A DNA stretch of 64,000 nucleotides. Origin: Methylobacterium sp. UNC378MF (GTDB lineage: Bacteria > Pseudomonadota > Alphaproteobacteria > Rhizobiales > Beijerinckiaceae). Below the pieces are notes generated by a model. It searched no databases. It had not been told where the DNA came from and saw nothing but the letters and a program-made list of their open reading frames with translations. The stretch is taken from NCBI RefSeq assembly GCF_900103195.1, contig NZ_FMWU01000009.1, forward strand, positions 124,001 to 188,000. The letters run 5' to 3'. Of this stretch, positions 16,526 to 26,289 are shown piece by piece (positions within the stretch are counted from its first letter, which is position 1; each line of letters starts with the position of its first letter). The position numbers were made by a program, and so were the translations under genes.

Positions 16526-18073
16526 TCAGAGACTGCCGACCAGGAACGCCTCCGCACTGCGCAGACTGAGCGCCATGATGGTCAGCGCCGGGTTTGCCGC
16601 GAGCGAGCTCGGAAAGGTCGAGCCATCGCAGATCCACAGGTTGTCGATGTCGAAGCTGCGGCCCTGCGGGTCGACCACCGCACTCGTCCCGTCGCGGCCC
16701 ATCCGGCAGGTTCCGAGCGTATGGGCAACGCGCTCCAGCACCCAGATGTCCTCGGCGCCGGCCTCCTCCCAGAGGTCGCGCATGACCTTCGTGGCGTGTG
16801 CGTTGAGACGGTTCTCGTTGGTGCTGTAGCCGAAGCTGATCTGCGCCTTGCGCATGCCCTGCCTGTCCGTCTCGTCCGCGAGGGTCAGCACGTTGGCGTC
16901 GCAAGGGAGGGTCTCGCCGTTGATGCCGATTCCGGCGAGGTAGTTGTAGCGGTCGAGGTAGTCGAGGAGCGGTTTCCCCCATAGGCCGCGCCCCCGCGCC
17001 GCCGAGTTGCCGAAGGTCACCGGCACGACGCCGAGGCTCTGCATCACGTAGCCACCGGCGAAGTCGGCGTCGGTGCGGATGAAATCCTCGGTGATGAGCG
17101 AGGACGGATAGCCCCGATTCATCCGGACCTCGTGCGCGAAGGTGCCCCAGACCTGGGTCGCCACATGGCCCATGTAGTTGCGCCCGATCTGGCCGCTGGA
17201 ATTGGCGAGCTCGAGATGGAGCAGCAGGCGCGGCGTCTCGACGGCTCCGGCACAGAGGAAGACCGCGCCGCAAAGCTGCCGCCGGTCCTCCCCGTCCTGG
17301 CGGTAGACCACGCCGGTGATCCGGCCGTCTGCGCCGCGCTCCAGGCCGTGGACGACAGCCTCCGCCCGGATCTCGGCACCGCGCGCCACCGCGTAGGGCA
17401 GGTAGGTCACATCCATGCTCGCCTTGGCGCCCGTGCGGCAGCCCTGGTGGCAGAAGCCGCAGTTGATGCAGGCGTTGCGGCGGGGACCGTCCTCGGACTG
17501 GAAATCCTGCGAGACCACGGCGGCGGGCGCGTCCGCCCACCGGATGCCGCGGGCTTCGCAGGCCCGCGCCATGATCTGGGCCGGGCCGTTCCGAGGGACC
17601 GGGGGAAGGGGATAGCGCCGGCCGGCATCCCACGGATAGCTCTGCGGGCCCGAAACGCCGAGGAACCGCTCGACCCGCTCGTAGTACGGGAGCAGATCGC
17701 CGTAATTCAGCGGCCAGTCGACTCCTTCGCCGGTCTCCGTATGGAGCCGCAGGTCTCGAGCATCGGCACGGGGCACGAAGGCGCCCCAGTGCAGCGTCGA
17801 GCCGCCGACGCCCGTGCCGCTGTTGTTCGCGCCGAAGGCCTCCGGAGTCGAGCCGCCGCTCAGGCGCTCATCGGTCCAGTAGATCTCGTCTGCCAGTGTC
17901 TCGTCGAAGGCGTAGTGCGCGGGCGTGAAGTTCGGCCCCGCCTCCAGCGCCACGACCTTGAGGCCCGCAGCGGCGAGGCGCGCGAGGAGCGGCGCCCCGC
18001 CCGCACCCGTCCCCACCACGACCGCGTCGACGACCTCGTCCGCGCGGTAGGTCCGCATTCCCGCGAGGTTCAT
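16526..18073 (-). CDS. GMC-family FAD oxidoreductase
   Basis: A 515-residue flavoprotein. The FAD dinucleotide motif GTGAGG is at residues 21-26, with [14 protein letters not shown] near residue 90. Four cysteines at 202, 205, 208 and 212 ([11 protein letters not shown]) are characteristic of the gluconate/sorbose dehydrogenase branch. The C-terminal catalytic-histidine region is [11 protein letters not shown], and the closing [15 protein letters not shown] is conserved. No signal peptide is visible. Its start overlaps the stop of the upstream gene, whose C-terminus is a matching small-subunit domain. The electron acceptor and substrate cannot be told from the sequence. Confidence 0.88.
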   Translation of the reverse strand: MNLAGMRTYRADEVVDAVVVGTGAGGAPLLARLAAAGLKVVALEAGPNFTPAHYAFDETLADEIYWTDERLSGGSTPEAFGANNSGTGVGGSTLHWGAFVPRADARDLRLHTETGEGVDWPLNYGDLLPYYERVERFLGVSGPQSYPWDAGRRYPLPPVPRNGPAQIMARACEARGIRWADAPAAVVSQDFQSEDGPRRNACINCGFCHQGCRTGAKASMDVTYLPYAVARGAEIRAEAVVHGLERGADGRITGVVYRQDGEDRRQLCGAVFLCAGAVETPRLLLHLELANSSGQIGRNYMGHVATQVWGTFAHEVRMNRGYPSSLITEDFIRTDADFAGGYVMQSLGVVPVTFGNSAARGRGLWGKPLLDYLDRYNYLAGIGINGETLPCDANVLTLADETDRQGMRKAQISFGYSTNENRLNAHATKVMRDLWEEAGAEDIWVLERVAHTLGTCRMGRDGTSAVVDPQGRSFDIDNLWICDGSTFPSSLAANPALTIMALSLRSAEAFLVGSL

Positions 18074-19497
18074 CGTCCCGCCTCCGCCTGCGGCACTCGG
18101 GGCTCCCAGGGCTCGGGCGCGTCGAGCCCGACGGCGTGGAAGCCCGGCAATCCGTCGGCGATCTCGCCCGGTCGGTCGCCGCCCGCCCCAATGCCCGAGA
18201 AGCCGATCCGCGCCAGCGCTGCGGGATGGCCAAGCCAGAGTCGGACCGCGTCGGCACGCAGGTCCTCGAACCAGAACCGCATCCGGTCGGCGTCCAGCCG
18301 GCCACCGAGCGCGTCCGGCACTTTCAGATCACCGCGCTGGCTGAGGGTGAGCAGCGCATCCTGCTGCGACGCGTCGAGGACCACGAATGGACGGGCATGG
18401 GCCGCCCGCGCGGCGGCATCCAGGGTGCGCAGGGCGGCGCGGTAGGCCTCGGCGTCCGGCGGCAGCACCGAGAAGCGCCAGCCGTCACCATCACCGGATG
18501 CCAGTCGCCGGTCGAGGCGGGCGGCCAGATCGAGGCGCGGCGCCGGCATCACTCGAGCGAGAGCGGCCCGCAGGATGGCGAGTTCCACCACGTCGAGAGC
18601 GACGGGCCGATAGGCGGGATCGTCCGGTGCAGCGCGTTCCTCAAGTGTTGCGCGCAGGCGGCGGTTCACCCGGTCGGAGGCGATCAGCGCCGCGTAGTCC
18701 GGCGGTACCTCAGGAGCAGCCTCGACCGGCCGGCGGGGCCTGTCGCCGATATGCCGGCGCAGACACGCGGCCAGGAATGTGGGCTGCTCCAGCGGCAGGA
18801 GGTGGCCGGCTCCGTCCACGGTCACGAAGCGGTGATGCGCGAGGTGGGGCGCCGTCAGGGCCTGCTGGGCATCAGCTCCGAGGTCGGCATCCTCGGATCC
18901 GGCCAGGATCAGCGCCGGGGTGCGCAGGACGCCAACACGGCGGCACCAATCTTCATTCGCGCCCCCCATGAGCCAAGCCTTCCAGGCTGCCGGCGCGGCG
19001 CGCAGAACGTCGGCCACCGCCCGTTCCTCGCTCTCCGGATCCAGCCGGTCGCCGACATTCGCGCGCACGAAGGCCTGCGCCTCGCGCCGCCGGGTCTCGG
19101 GATCCGCGTCGATCCAGGCGAGCATCTTGGCCCGCCTGTCGTCCGGGATCGGCTCCGGACTGGGCGGCGAGCCGGAGACGAGGATGAGATCGGTGAGCCC
19201 GGCCAAGCCCGCTTCGCCATCCTCGGAGCGCCGCGCGAGGACCAGGGCGACCTTGGCCCCCATGCTGTGGCCGGCAATCCCGAAGCGCGCGGGCGCGTAG
19301 GCCCGGATGGCACCGGCCACGTGATCCGCCATCGCGGCAACGGAATAGCCCGGCGTGCCGGCGGCATCGCCAAATCCGGGCAGATCGACTGGTACGCAAG
19401 TCAACGGCGCCTCGTCGAGGGTGCGTGCGAGACGCTCCCAACTTCGGGCACTGCCACCCAGAAAGTGCAGGCAGAACAGGACTTCAGGTTCGGACAT
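18070..19497 (-). CDS. Alpha/beta hydrolase fused to gluconate-dehydrogenase-subunit-3-like domain
   Basis: A 475-residue two-domain protein. Residues 1 to about 250 are an alpha/beta hydrolase with nucleophile elbow GHSMG (Ser78), an acid near Asp204 (GSEDADLG) and His232 ([12 protein letters not shown]). Residues about 266-475 resemble the small subunit of membrane gluconate dehydrogenases: a helical region with [19 protein letters not shown] and the closing [20 protein letters not shown]. The ATG of the GMC gene overlaps its stop, so the small-subunit half fits its neighbour. The hydrolase half could open a lactone made by the oxidoreductase, which is inference. No signal peptide is seen. 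Confidence 0.75.
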   Translation of the reverse strand: MSEPEVLFCLHFLGGSARSWERLARTLDEAPLTCVPVDLPGFGDAAGTPGYSVAAMADHVAGAIRAYAPARFGIAGHSMGAKVALVLARRSEDGEAGLAGLTDLILVSGSPPSPEPIPDDRRAKMLAWIDADPETRRREAQAFVRANVGDRLDPESEERAVADVLRAAPAAWKAWLMGGANEDWCRRVGVLRTPALILAGSEDADLGADAQQALTAPHLAHHRFVTVDGAGHLLPLEQPTFLAACLRRHIGDRPRRPVEAAPEVPPDYAALIASDRVNRRLRATLEERAAPDDPAYRPVALDVVELAILRAALARVMPAPRLDLAARLDRRLASGDGDGWRFSVLPPDAEAYRAALRTLDAAARAAHARPFVVLDASQQDALLTLSQRGDLKVPDALGGRLDADRMRFWFEDLRADAVRLWLGHPAALARIGFSGIGAGGDRPGEIADGLPGFHAVGLDAPEPWEPRVPQAEAGR

Positions 19498-19623
19498 CGC
19501 GGAGACATCGCGCGGCGCCAGAATGCTTCAAGCGTACGTGACGCCGCATGGTCAAAGTCTTGCGGGCGGACCCGTTGGCTAAGTCGTGACCGCGTGCGAT
19601 CACGGCGACGGAAGGAGGCCGGG

Positions 19624-20376
19624 ATGTCGGATTTGGAACGGGCTTGGCGCGTCGAGGAAGCGTGCCTGAACGCCTGGCCGAGCCCGCGCGAGCTCCTGGT
19701 GCAGGGCTATCTGCTGCGGGCCGCGGGCGGCCGTTCGAAGCGGCAGAATTCCATCACTCCCATGCGCGGGAGTGGTGCGCCTGAACCCGCAATCGAGGCC
19801 GCACGCAGGATCTACCGGTGTCTTGGACAGCGCGCGATCTTCCGGATCCCGGCGATCGCACCTCAGATGGAGTCGCTCCTCGCCCACGGAGACGACATCG
19901 TCGTCGACGAGACCTGCACGCTCATCCGCGATCTCGACGGCCTCCCGGCGGCGCCCGATCCGGGCGTGGCGGTCGCCGCAGCCCCGGCTCCGGACTGGTT
20001 GGCCCTGCGCGATACGGTGAACCGAGCCGACTCCGCCGCCGCAAAGGTGTTCCGCGACACCATCGCCGCCCTGGCACTGCCGCGAGCCTTCGCGGCGGCC
20101 GCGGCCGAAAGCGGCATCGGCGCCATCGCCTTCGGGGTACTCGACCGCGAGTTGCTGGTGATCGAGGCGGTGGCGACGCCCGAGCCCCTACGCGGCCGCG
20201 GCCACGCCCGGCGCGCGGTTGGCGCACTGCTACATTGGGGCCGGGCGGAGGGCGCCGAGGCCGCCTGCCTTCAGGTCGTCGCCGCGAATACGCCGGCGCG
20301 GGCGCTGTACAGCGCCCTCGGCTTCGAGCGGGAATTGTACCGCTATCACTATCGGGTCGGTCCGGAGCCGGAGTGA
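19624..20376 (+). CDS. GNAT-family N-acetyltransferase
   Basis: A 250-residue protein behind a strong GGAAGGAGG Shine-Dalgarno. Residues 1 to about 115 form an N-terminal half seen in YobR/FeeM-like GNATs, beginning MSDLERAWRVEEACLNAWPS. The C-terminal half carries the acetyl-CoA loop EPLRGRGHARRA and the closing AANTPARALYSALGFERE. The frame is open far upstream, but the start at 19624 is supported by the ribosome site and by the divergent hydrolase start at 19497. Substrate unknown. Confidence 0.85.
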   Translation: MSDLERAWRVEEACLNAWPSPRELLVQGYLLRAAGGRSKRQNSITPMRGSGAPEPAIEAARRIYRCLGQRAIFRIPAIAPQMESLLAHGDDIVVDETCTLIRDLDGLPAAPDPGVAVAAAPAPDWLALRDTVNRADSAAAKVFRDTIAALALPRAFAAAAAESGIGAIAFGVLDRELLVIEAVATPEPLRGRGHARRAVGALLHWGRAEGAEAACLQVVAANTPARALYSALGFERELYRYHYRVGPEPE

Positions 20377-20540
20377 ACCGAACGGCCGATCGCGACGTGC
20401 TTCCGGCGCTCGAACCTCACCGAACAGTGGTCACGCGTCCAGCGACGGGCATCCGTGTCAGGTGACGTCAGCTTCGTTGTGCCGGGACCGCCTTGCTTAT
20501 GCGGACGGCCGAAGCGTCTCGCCGCCTGGTGGCGGCCGCC

Positions 20541-22223
20541 TCAGGCGTCGAAAAGCGATCCCTGCCGCGTCGGCGCGGCGTGCGGGGGGGCGCGCTTGCC
20601 GGAGGTCGATGAGGCCAGTGCTTTCCCGCGCTGCCCGGGCTTGACTGGGAGCGACGGATCGGACGTCCCATCGGGCACGGCCGACATGGTCCCGTCGGCG
20701 AATTGCAGGCTGAGGCGGGTTGCGGTCACCGCATCCGCGGAGCGGCGGACAGGCAGCCCGGCGGCATCGCGCACCAGCACGTAGCCGCGCTCCAGCACGG
20801 CGCGGTAGCTCAGCGAGCCAAGCAGGCCGGCCAGCCCGTCCAGCCGGTCGCGGCGCCGCTCGATGCTGCGCCCGCCCGCCTGGGCGAGGCGCTCCGAGAG
20901 AGCGAGCAGACGGTCGGTACGGCGCGCCTGCAGGGCCCGGGCCCGCTCCAGGCTGGCATCCCGCGCGACGACGAGGCGGCGCCCGAGCTGGACCAGCGCC
21001 TCGCCCTTGCGCTGGACGTCGTTGCGCAGGGCGTGGAGCGGTCGGTGGTCGATCCGCGCCAGCCGTGCGCGTGCATTGGCGAGCGCCACGTCGGGCGAGC
21101 GCCGCGCCATCCGGTCGAGGAGCAGCTGAAGCCGCGCGCGGTGGCGACTGGCGCCCGCTGCCAGGGCCGGGGCGAGACGCGCCTCGGCGAGATCGAGCCG
21201 CTGGCGCTTGGCCGCCAGCAGGGCGTCGGCGCTCGGCAGGGCGCGGCCGAGGGCGCGCAGGTCCGACCGGTCGCGGTCGATCCGGCGCCCGACCGCCCCT
21301 CTGCCGCGGGCAGACAGATCCGCCACGGTCGCGATCAGATCGGCGCGGACCGGCACCGCCATCTCGGCAGCACCCGTTGGAGTCGGCGCGCGCCGGTCGG
21401 AGACGTAGTCGATCAGCGTGGTGTCGGTCTCGTGTCCGACCGCCGAGATCAGCGGGATCGTGCTCTCGAAGGCGGCGCGGACGACACATTCCTCGTTGAA
21501 GGCCCAGAGATCCTCGATCGAGCCGCCGCCGCGGGCGACGATCAGCACATCCGGACGCGGAATCGGGCCTCCGGCCCGGAGCGCGTTGAAACCGCGGATC
21601 GCGGCCGCGACCTCCTCGGCCGCCCCGTCGCCCTGGACCCGCACCGGCCAGACCAGGACGGGCCGCGGGAACCGATCCTCCAGTCGGTGGAGAATGTCGC
21701 GGATCACAGCGCCGGTCGGCGAGGTGACGACGCCGACGACCCGCGGCAGGTAGGGGATCGCCCGCTTGTGCTCGGGAGCGAAGAGCCCCTCGGCGGCGAG
21801 CTGCTTCTTGCGCTCCTCCAGCAGCGCCATCCAGGCGCCGAGGCCCGCCGGTTCCAGGCTTTCCACGACGATCTGGTAAGATGATTTTCCCGCGAAGGTG
21901 GTGATGCGGCCGGTGGCGACGACCTCCAAGCCCTCTTGGGGCTTCTGGCGCAGGCGTCCGAACACGCCCTTCCAGATCACCGCATCGATGCGCGCCTGCC
22001 CGTCCTTTAGGGAGAAATAGGCATGACCCGAACCGTGCTGTCCGCGATAACCTGAGATCTCGCCGCGCAGGCGCACATGCCCGAAGGCGTCCTCAAGGGT
22101 GCGCTTCAGGGCGCCGGCCAGCTCGCCCACCGACCATTCGGGCTGGTTGGCATTGAGCACGCTGGTCGGCGGGATATCCGCCGCGGGCTGGGATGCGGGG
22201 CGCGGGGGCGGCACGAGGGGCAT
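20541..22223 (-). CDS. xseA: Exodeoxyribonuclease VII large subunit
   Basis: A 560-residue protein. The N-terminal OB fold is clear (EWSVGELAGALKRTLEDAF, VRLRGEISGYRG, GHAYFSLKD, IDAVIWKG). The catalytic domain carries VVTSPTGAVIRDILHRL, VLIVARGGGSIEDLWAFN and SAVGHETDTTLIDYVSD, followed by long helices and a short beta tail. With the small subunit XseB it degrades single-stranded DNA to oligonucleotides in the cytosol. It is longer than the roughly 450-residue E. coli protein because of a C-terminal extension of about 50 mostly disordered residues. xseB is not in the neighbourhood. Confidence 0.95.
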   Translation of the reverse strand: MPLVPPPRPASQPAADIPPTSVLNANQPEWSVGELAGALKRTLEDAFGHVRLRGEISGYRGQHGSGHAYFSLKDGQARIDAVIWKGVFGRLRQKPQEGLEVVATGRITTFAGKSSYQIVVESLEPAGLGAWMALLEERKKQLAAEGLFAPEHKRAIPYLPRVVGVVTSPTGAVIRDILHRLEDRFPRPVLVWPVRVQGDGAAEEVAAAIRGFNALRAGGPIPRPDVLIVARGGGSIEDLWAFNEECVVRAAFESTIPLISAVGHETDTTLIDYVSDRRAPTPTGAAEMAVPVRADLIATVADLSARGRGAVGRRIDRDRSDLRALGRALPSADALLAAKRQRLDLAEARLAPALAAGASRHRARLQLLLDRMARRSPDVALANARARLARIDHRPLHALRNDVQRKGEALVQLGRRLVVARDASLERARALQARRTDRLLALSERLAQAGGRSIERRRDRLDGLAGLLGSLSYRAVLERGYVLVRDAAGLPVRRSADAVTATRLSLQFADGTMSAVPDGTSDPSLPVKPGQRGKALASSTSGKRAPPHAAPTRQGSLFDA

Positions 22224-22303
22224 CGCCGGACGCTAGGGGGCTCCGGCGGGACAGTCAAAGGGCCGCTGTGGAGATGACGACGCTTGACCGGCGCCGGCGC
22301 GGC

Positions 22304-23776
22304 CTACTCCACGGCGAGTTCGCGCGGACGATCCGAGATCGCCACCCGTGGAACCAGGAGCGAGAGGAGCAGGGTCAGCACCGCCACGGCGAAGACCGTC
22401 CAGAAGGTGCCGTGCAGCGCGTGCTGCAGGCCGGCCCGGATCGCCTCGCCGCCGGTGCCGAGGCTGTCCGGATCATCCAGCAGGCGGCGGAGCTGGTCGG
22501 AATTCACCGCCGGGCCGCTCGACGGGTTGGCGAGCCGGTAATTCAGCACGGCCCCGAGGACTGTGGCGCCGAGGGTCGAGCCGAGATTGCGCGAGAAGAT
22601 GTTGGAGGCCGTCGCCGCGCCGCGCTGTGCCCAGGCGACGCTGTCCTGGATGATCACGATGGCGGCGGTGGACAGAAAGCCCATGCCGAGCCCCATGACG
22701 ACCGAACCGCAGGCCGCCACGACCGGGGAGGTGTCCGACCCGAGCACCACGAAGGCGACCGCCCCGAGCGGCAGAAGCGTTGCGCCGACCAGCAGGATCG
22801 GGCGCAGACCGAACCGCACGAAGCTGCGCGCAGCCGTCGTGGCGCCGATCGGCCAGCCGAGCACCATCAGGGTCAGCGTCAGGCCGGCGATCAGAGGAGA
22901 TTGCCGCAGCACGCCCTGGACATACATCGGCAGGAAGGCCGTGAGCCCGATCACCGTCATGCCGGAGAGCAGCGTCGCGGTGTTGGCCGTTGCGATGGGA
23001 CGCTGCATCCACAACCGGATGTCGAGCATCGGGTCCGGGGCGCGCCGCTCCTGGACGACGAACAGGAGCGCGGCGACCACGAAGGCCAGCGCCGGCCACA
23101 GGGCCGCTTCGAACGACTCACCCGCCTCGGTCAGCGCCATCATCAGCGCCGCGATGGCCGCGGTGAACAGGGCCGCACCGATCGCGTCGATCTGCCGGGG
23201 ACGGCGCTCGACGCCCTCGTGGAGGAAGCGCAGGAACAGGCCGGCCGCGATCACGCCGATCGGCAGATTGATCCAGAAGATCCAGGGCCAGCTCAGATGG
23301 CCGATGATCAGCCCGCCGACCAGCGGGCCGGCGACCGAGGAGATGCCCCAGACGCTCGCGAGATAACCTTGGATCCGGCCGCGCTCCCGCGCCGAATACA
23401 GATCGCCGACGACGGTCAGGCTCACAGGCTGGATCGCCCCGGCGCCGATGCCTTGCACGAGACGGAACAGGATCAGCGAGGGCATCGACCACGCGAGCCC
23501 GCACAGGAGCGATCCCGCCAGGAACACCACGATCCCGAAGAGCAGGACCGGTCGACGCCCATACAGGTCGGACAGCTTGCCGAACACCACCGTGGTGGCC
23601 GTCTGGGTCAGCAGGAAGGAGGCGAACACCCAGGCATAGAGGTGAAGGTCGCCGAGTTGCCCGGCGATCTGCGGCATCGCCGTCGAGACGATCGTCGCCT
23701 CAATGGCGATCATGAACATCGCCGCCATCACCGCGGCGAGGACCAGCGGGCGACGCGTCTCTGGGGGCGTTGGCAT
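22304..23776 (-). CDS. MFS transporter, DHA2 drug-efflux type
   Basis: A 490-residue membrane protein with about 14 predicted helices, the DHA2 (EmrB/QacA) layout. Motif A is GKLSDLYGRRPVLL. The first helix contains FMIAIEATIVSTAMPQIAG, the family's usual D/E-x-TIV-x-x-A-x-P segment. Motif C appears as WGISSVAGPLVGG. Probably a proton-driven exporter of drugs or other hydrophobic compounds. It is a single gene with no EmrA-type adaptor or regulator next to it. Confidence 0.88.
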   Translation of the reverse strand: MPTPPETRRPLVLAAVMAAMFMIAIEATIVSTAMPQIAGQLGDLHLYAWVFASFLLTQTATTVVFGKLSDLYGRRPVLLFGIVVFLAGSLLCGLAWSMPSLILFRLVQGIGAGAIQPVSLTVVGDLYSARERGRIQGYLASVWGISSVAGPLVGGLIIGHLSWPWIFWINLPIGVIAAGLFLRFLHEGVERRPRQIDAIGAALFTAAIAALMMALTEAGESFEAALWPALAFVVAALLFVVQERRAPDPMLDIRLWMQRPIATANTATLLSGMTVIGLTAFLPMYVQGVLRQSPLIAGLTLTLMVLGWPIGATTAARSFVRFGLRPILLVGATLLPLGAVAFVVLGSDTSPVVAACGSVVMGLGMGFLSTAAIVIIQDSVAWAQRGAATASNIFSRNLGSTLGATVLGAVLNYRLANPSSGPAVNSDQLRRLLDDPDSLGTGGEAIRAGLQHALHGTFWTVFAVAVLTLLLSLLVPRVAISDRPRELAVE

Positions 23777-23946
23777 GCCACCCGTCTAGGCCGGGCATGC
23801 GCACCGACCTAGTGTTGAGAACGTGCAACCGTCCCGATCACGGCGAGAGCCGTGCGCGAGCGCACATGTGCCCCGTTCCTGCTCCGCGGCGGGTGCATGG
23901 ATGCGCCGCCGCGATGCTCCGAACGCATGCGCTGGACCGGGCCGGC

Positions 23947-25257
23947 TCAACCCTCAGCGTCGAGATCGCGCTCGCGGGTCTCGGGCAGCAGGAAGGCGGC
24001 GATGGTGCCGACCAGGCTGAAGGCCGCGAGATAATAAGCCGGCGCGAGCCGGTCGCCGGTCGCGGCGATCAGCCAATTCACGACGTAGTTGGTGCTGCCA
24101 CCGAACACCGAGACCGAGACCGCGTAGACGATCGACAACCCGGCGCTGCGCACCGCCCGCGGGAGCGCCTCAGGGATTCCGACGATCACCGCCGCGGCGT
24201 TGATGGACGACAGGGCCGAGAGCAGGAAGGTGACCGCGTAGACGCTGGCAGCGCTCGGCGCCTGCACCACCCAGGCGAAGGCTGGAACCGCCAGGATCAG
24301 GATCATCGCCCGTGGCCATATCATCACGGGTCGCCGCCCGAACCGGTCGGCCAGCCAGCCGCCGAGCAGTGGGAAGATCACCGAGGCGAGCCCGAGGGCA
24401 ATCGGCACGGCCGTGGCCGCCGTCTCGCTCAGGCCAAGGGTCGCGCCGGCAAAGACCGGCATGTTGGTCCCGACCGCGTTCGAGACCGTCGAGGCTGCGA
24501 TGACCAGGAAGGTCAGACCCAGCAATCGGCCGTGCTCGCGCAGGAGTCGGCCGATCACCGCCAGGGTCGAGGCCGCCGCGTCCGGATCCTCCAAAGCGCC
24601 GGCCGTCTCCGGCAGGTGGCTCCGGATGACGAGCCCAATCGGCACGACGCAGAGGCCGAGGGCGAACATCAGCCGCCATCCCCACCGCGCCATGGCCTGG
24701 TCGCCGACCACGAGCGCCAAGGCGGTCGCGACGATCCCGGCAAACAGGGCGGCGCAACCCTGGCTGGCAATCTGCCAGCTGGTCACAAAGCCGCGCCGGT
24801 CCGGCGGAGCGGCTTCCAGCAGGAAGGCCGTGGACGGCCCGACCTCGCCGCCGAGGGCGAGACCTTGGACCAGACGCCCGGCGATGACGATCACCTGCGC
24901 CCAGCCGCCGATCATGGCGTAGGACGGGCAGGCGGCCAGCATCAGCATCCCGACCGCCATCAGCGCGATGGTGATCAGCATCGCGGGCTTGCGTCCCGCG
25001 CGATCCGCGAAGGCGCCGATGAGCACGCCGCCGATGGGCCGCATGACGTAGCCGATGCCGAACAGCGCCAGCGAAGCCAGAAGGCTGTGGGTCGGGTCGT
25101 TCGCCGGGAAGAAGGCCTCGCCGATCGGCTTGGCGAAGAAGGCGTAGACCGTGAAATCGTAGAATTCGAGGGCGTTGCCCAGGACGACCGCCCCGACGGA
25201 TTTGCGATCCAGGGCCGGATGATGCGCGCCGGGATGCGGCGCGGTCCGGGCGTCCAT
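23947..25257 (-). CDS. MFS transporter, metabolite:H+ symporter family
   Basis: A 436-residue 12-helix transporter of the MHS branch (citrate, alpha-ketoglutarate, proline/betaine type). Diagnostic parts are VVLGNALEFYDFTVYAFFAK at the first helix, GIGYVMRPIGGVLIGAFADR with motif A RAGRKPAML, and GLALGGEVGPSTAFLLE. It most likely imports a carboxylate with protons; the exact substrate is not readable. Its start abuts the stop codon of the small Rmf-like gene upstream. Confidence 0.87.
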   Translation of the reverse strand: MDARTAPHPGAHHPALDRKSVGAVVLGNALEFYDFTVYAFFAKPIGEAFFPANDPTHSLLASLALFGIGYVMRPIGGVLIGAFADRAGRKPAMLITIALMAVGMLMLAACPSYAMIGGWAQVIVIAGRLVQGLALGGEVGPSTAFLLEAAPPDRRGFVTSWQIASQGCAALFAGIVATALALVVGDQAMARWGWRLMFALGLCVVPIGLVIRSHLPETAGALEDPDAAASTLAVIGRLLREHGRLLGLTFLVIAASTVSNAVGTNMPVFAGATLGLSETAATAVPIALGLASVIFPLLGGWLADRFGRRPVMIWPRAMILILAVPAFAWVVQAPSAASVYAVTFLLSALSSINAAAVIVGIPEALPRAVRSAGLSIVYAVSVSVFGGSTNYVVNWLIAATGDRLAPAYYLAAFSLVGTIAAFLLPETRERDLDAEG

Positions 25258-25463
25258 CAGCGGTCCGACCCGTCGACCGGGTGCTTGGCGAGACCGCCGG
25301 TCACGGGTTCTGCGCCGTTCGCAAGGGCTTCCTCGTATCCGGACAGCCAGAGCGCGTGTGCCTGCGTGCCCTCCGCATAGGGACAGGCTTCTCGGGCCAG
25401 CCCCTTGGCGGGCGCGGCTCGGCCGAGCGCGTGGGCATCGAGATCGTTGGGGGGCGAATCCAT
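25257..25463 (-). CDS. Rmf/CrpP-like small protein
   Basis: A 68-residue protein. The segment REACPYAEGTQAHALWLSGYEEAL (in two parts: ACPYAEGT and LWLSGYEEA) matches the CPY-x(n)-WL-x-GW/Y-x-EA pattern of the ribosome modulation factor family, which also includes CrpP-like proteins. Rmf dimerises ribosomes in stationary phase. An AGGAG Shine-Dalgarno is eight bases before the ATG. Family assignment rests on a short motif. It ends at the start codon of the MFS gene, so they may be cotranscribed. Confidence 0.5.
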   Translation of the reverse strand: MDSPPNDLDAHALGRAAPAKGLAREACPYAEGTQAHALWLSGYEEALANGAEPVTGGLAKHPVDGSDR

Positions 25464-25530
25464 TCGGGCGCAGCTCCTCGTCGATGGGCTGCGCCGCGAT
25501 GTAGGGCGCGGATCGCGCGCGTCGCTGAAC

Positions 25531-25788
25531 TCAGTGACGCGTCGGATCATCCAACGGCGGCAGCACGACGGCCTCGCTGAACGGGAATTCGAGCACGACC
25601 TCGGCAGCCTCGTCCGTGACCACAAGGCATGCGGTCATCAGCCGGGCCTGATCCTGTGGGTCGTGCAGGGCGGCGCGGATGGTATCCCGGGCCGCCTCCC
25701 AGGCTGCGTCCGGATCGCGCAACTCGATCCCGGTCGGGTCGGAGATGACATCCTCACCGATCTGCGTGTGGAAGAAGTAGCGTGGCAT
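25531..25788 (-). CDS. DUF6894 family protein
   Basis: An 85-residue protein beginning MPRYFFHTQIGEDVISDPTG, the hallmark of the DUF6894 family that is abundant in Hyphomicrobiales. The rest is typical: LRDPDAAWEAARDTIRAAL and a closing LVVTDEAAEVVLEFPFSEAV. In-frame ATG codons one and three residues upstream are alternative starts. The function of the family is unknown. Confidence 0.75.
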   Translation of the reverse strand: MPRYFFHTQIGEDVISDPTGIELRDPDAAWEAARDTIRAALHDPQDQARLMTACLVVTDEAAEVVLEFPFSEAVVLPPLDDPTRH

Positions 25789-25893
25789 GGCCATCACCGG
25801 TTCAAGGGGCCGCTCCGGGGTGGAGCGATCCGTACAGGTGGTGATCGCCGGTCACAGGACCAGGATGGCGACGCGCGGAGCCGCTTGCGCCCT

Positions 25894-26157
25894 TCAACCG
25901 TGCGCCGACCGCGCCTCCGGCGCGGATGGCACGGGGCGGAGGGTACGCAGCTGCCCGGTGACGCCGCCCGCACGGTGCTGCTTCTCCATCGCCATGAGCG
26001 GCCGCAACTCTGGCTCCGCGAAGTCGAGGAGCTTGGCGTTGCGCCAGCGTGGCTTGCCAGATCCGCGGCGGAACCAGCGGGGGCGCTCCTCCTCGACCAG
26101 CAACACCAGCCGGCCCGTCCAGGTCTTCCGGAACCAGAAACGCCCCGTCAGAGACAT
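25894..26157 (-). CDS. Small hypothetical protein
   Basis: An 87-residue protein starting MSLTGRFWFRKTWTGRLVLL, preceded by AAGGA seven bases upstream; a TTG two codons earlier is an alternative. It has a compact N-terminal half rich in Trp, Phe and Arg (VEEERPRWFRRGSGKPRWR) and an acidic middle (DFAEPELRPLM), then a polar tail. The sequence is protein-like, but I cannot name a family. Confidence 0.5.
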   Translation of the reverse strand: MSLTGRFWFRKTWTGRLVLLVEEERPRWFRRGSGKPRWRNAKLLDFAEPELRPLMAMEKQHRAGGVTGQLRTLRPVPSAPEARSAHG

Positions 26158-26289
26158 CGTCAATCCTTGCCGCCGAGCCGCCCCGTCTCGGTCGCTTCAA
26201 TAGCGAACTTGGCGGTTCACGTACTAGTTGAAGAAGCCGACGAACAGGCGAACCACCGATATCCACAGCCCCTGGTGAAACGTTCGGGC

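Noticed and set aside
22193..23812. A 539-codon open frame on the plus strand
   Set aside because: It lies antisense to the DHA2 transporter gene. Its translation is rich in Arg, His, Gln and Glu with no domain, as expected for the complement of a high-GC membrane-protein gene.
23770..25380. A 536-codon open frame on the plus strand
   Set aside because: Antisense to the MHS transporter, with the same Arg/His/Gln-rich, motif-free composition. The minus-strand protein is an unmistakable MFS member.
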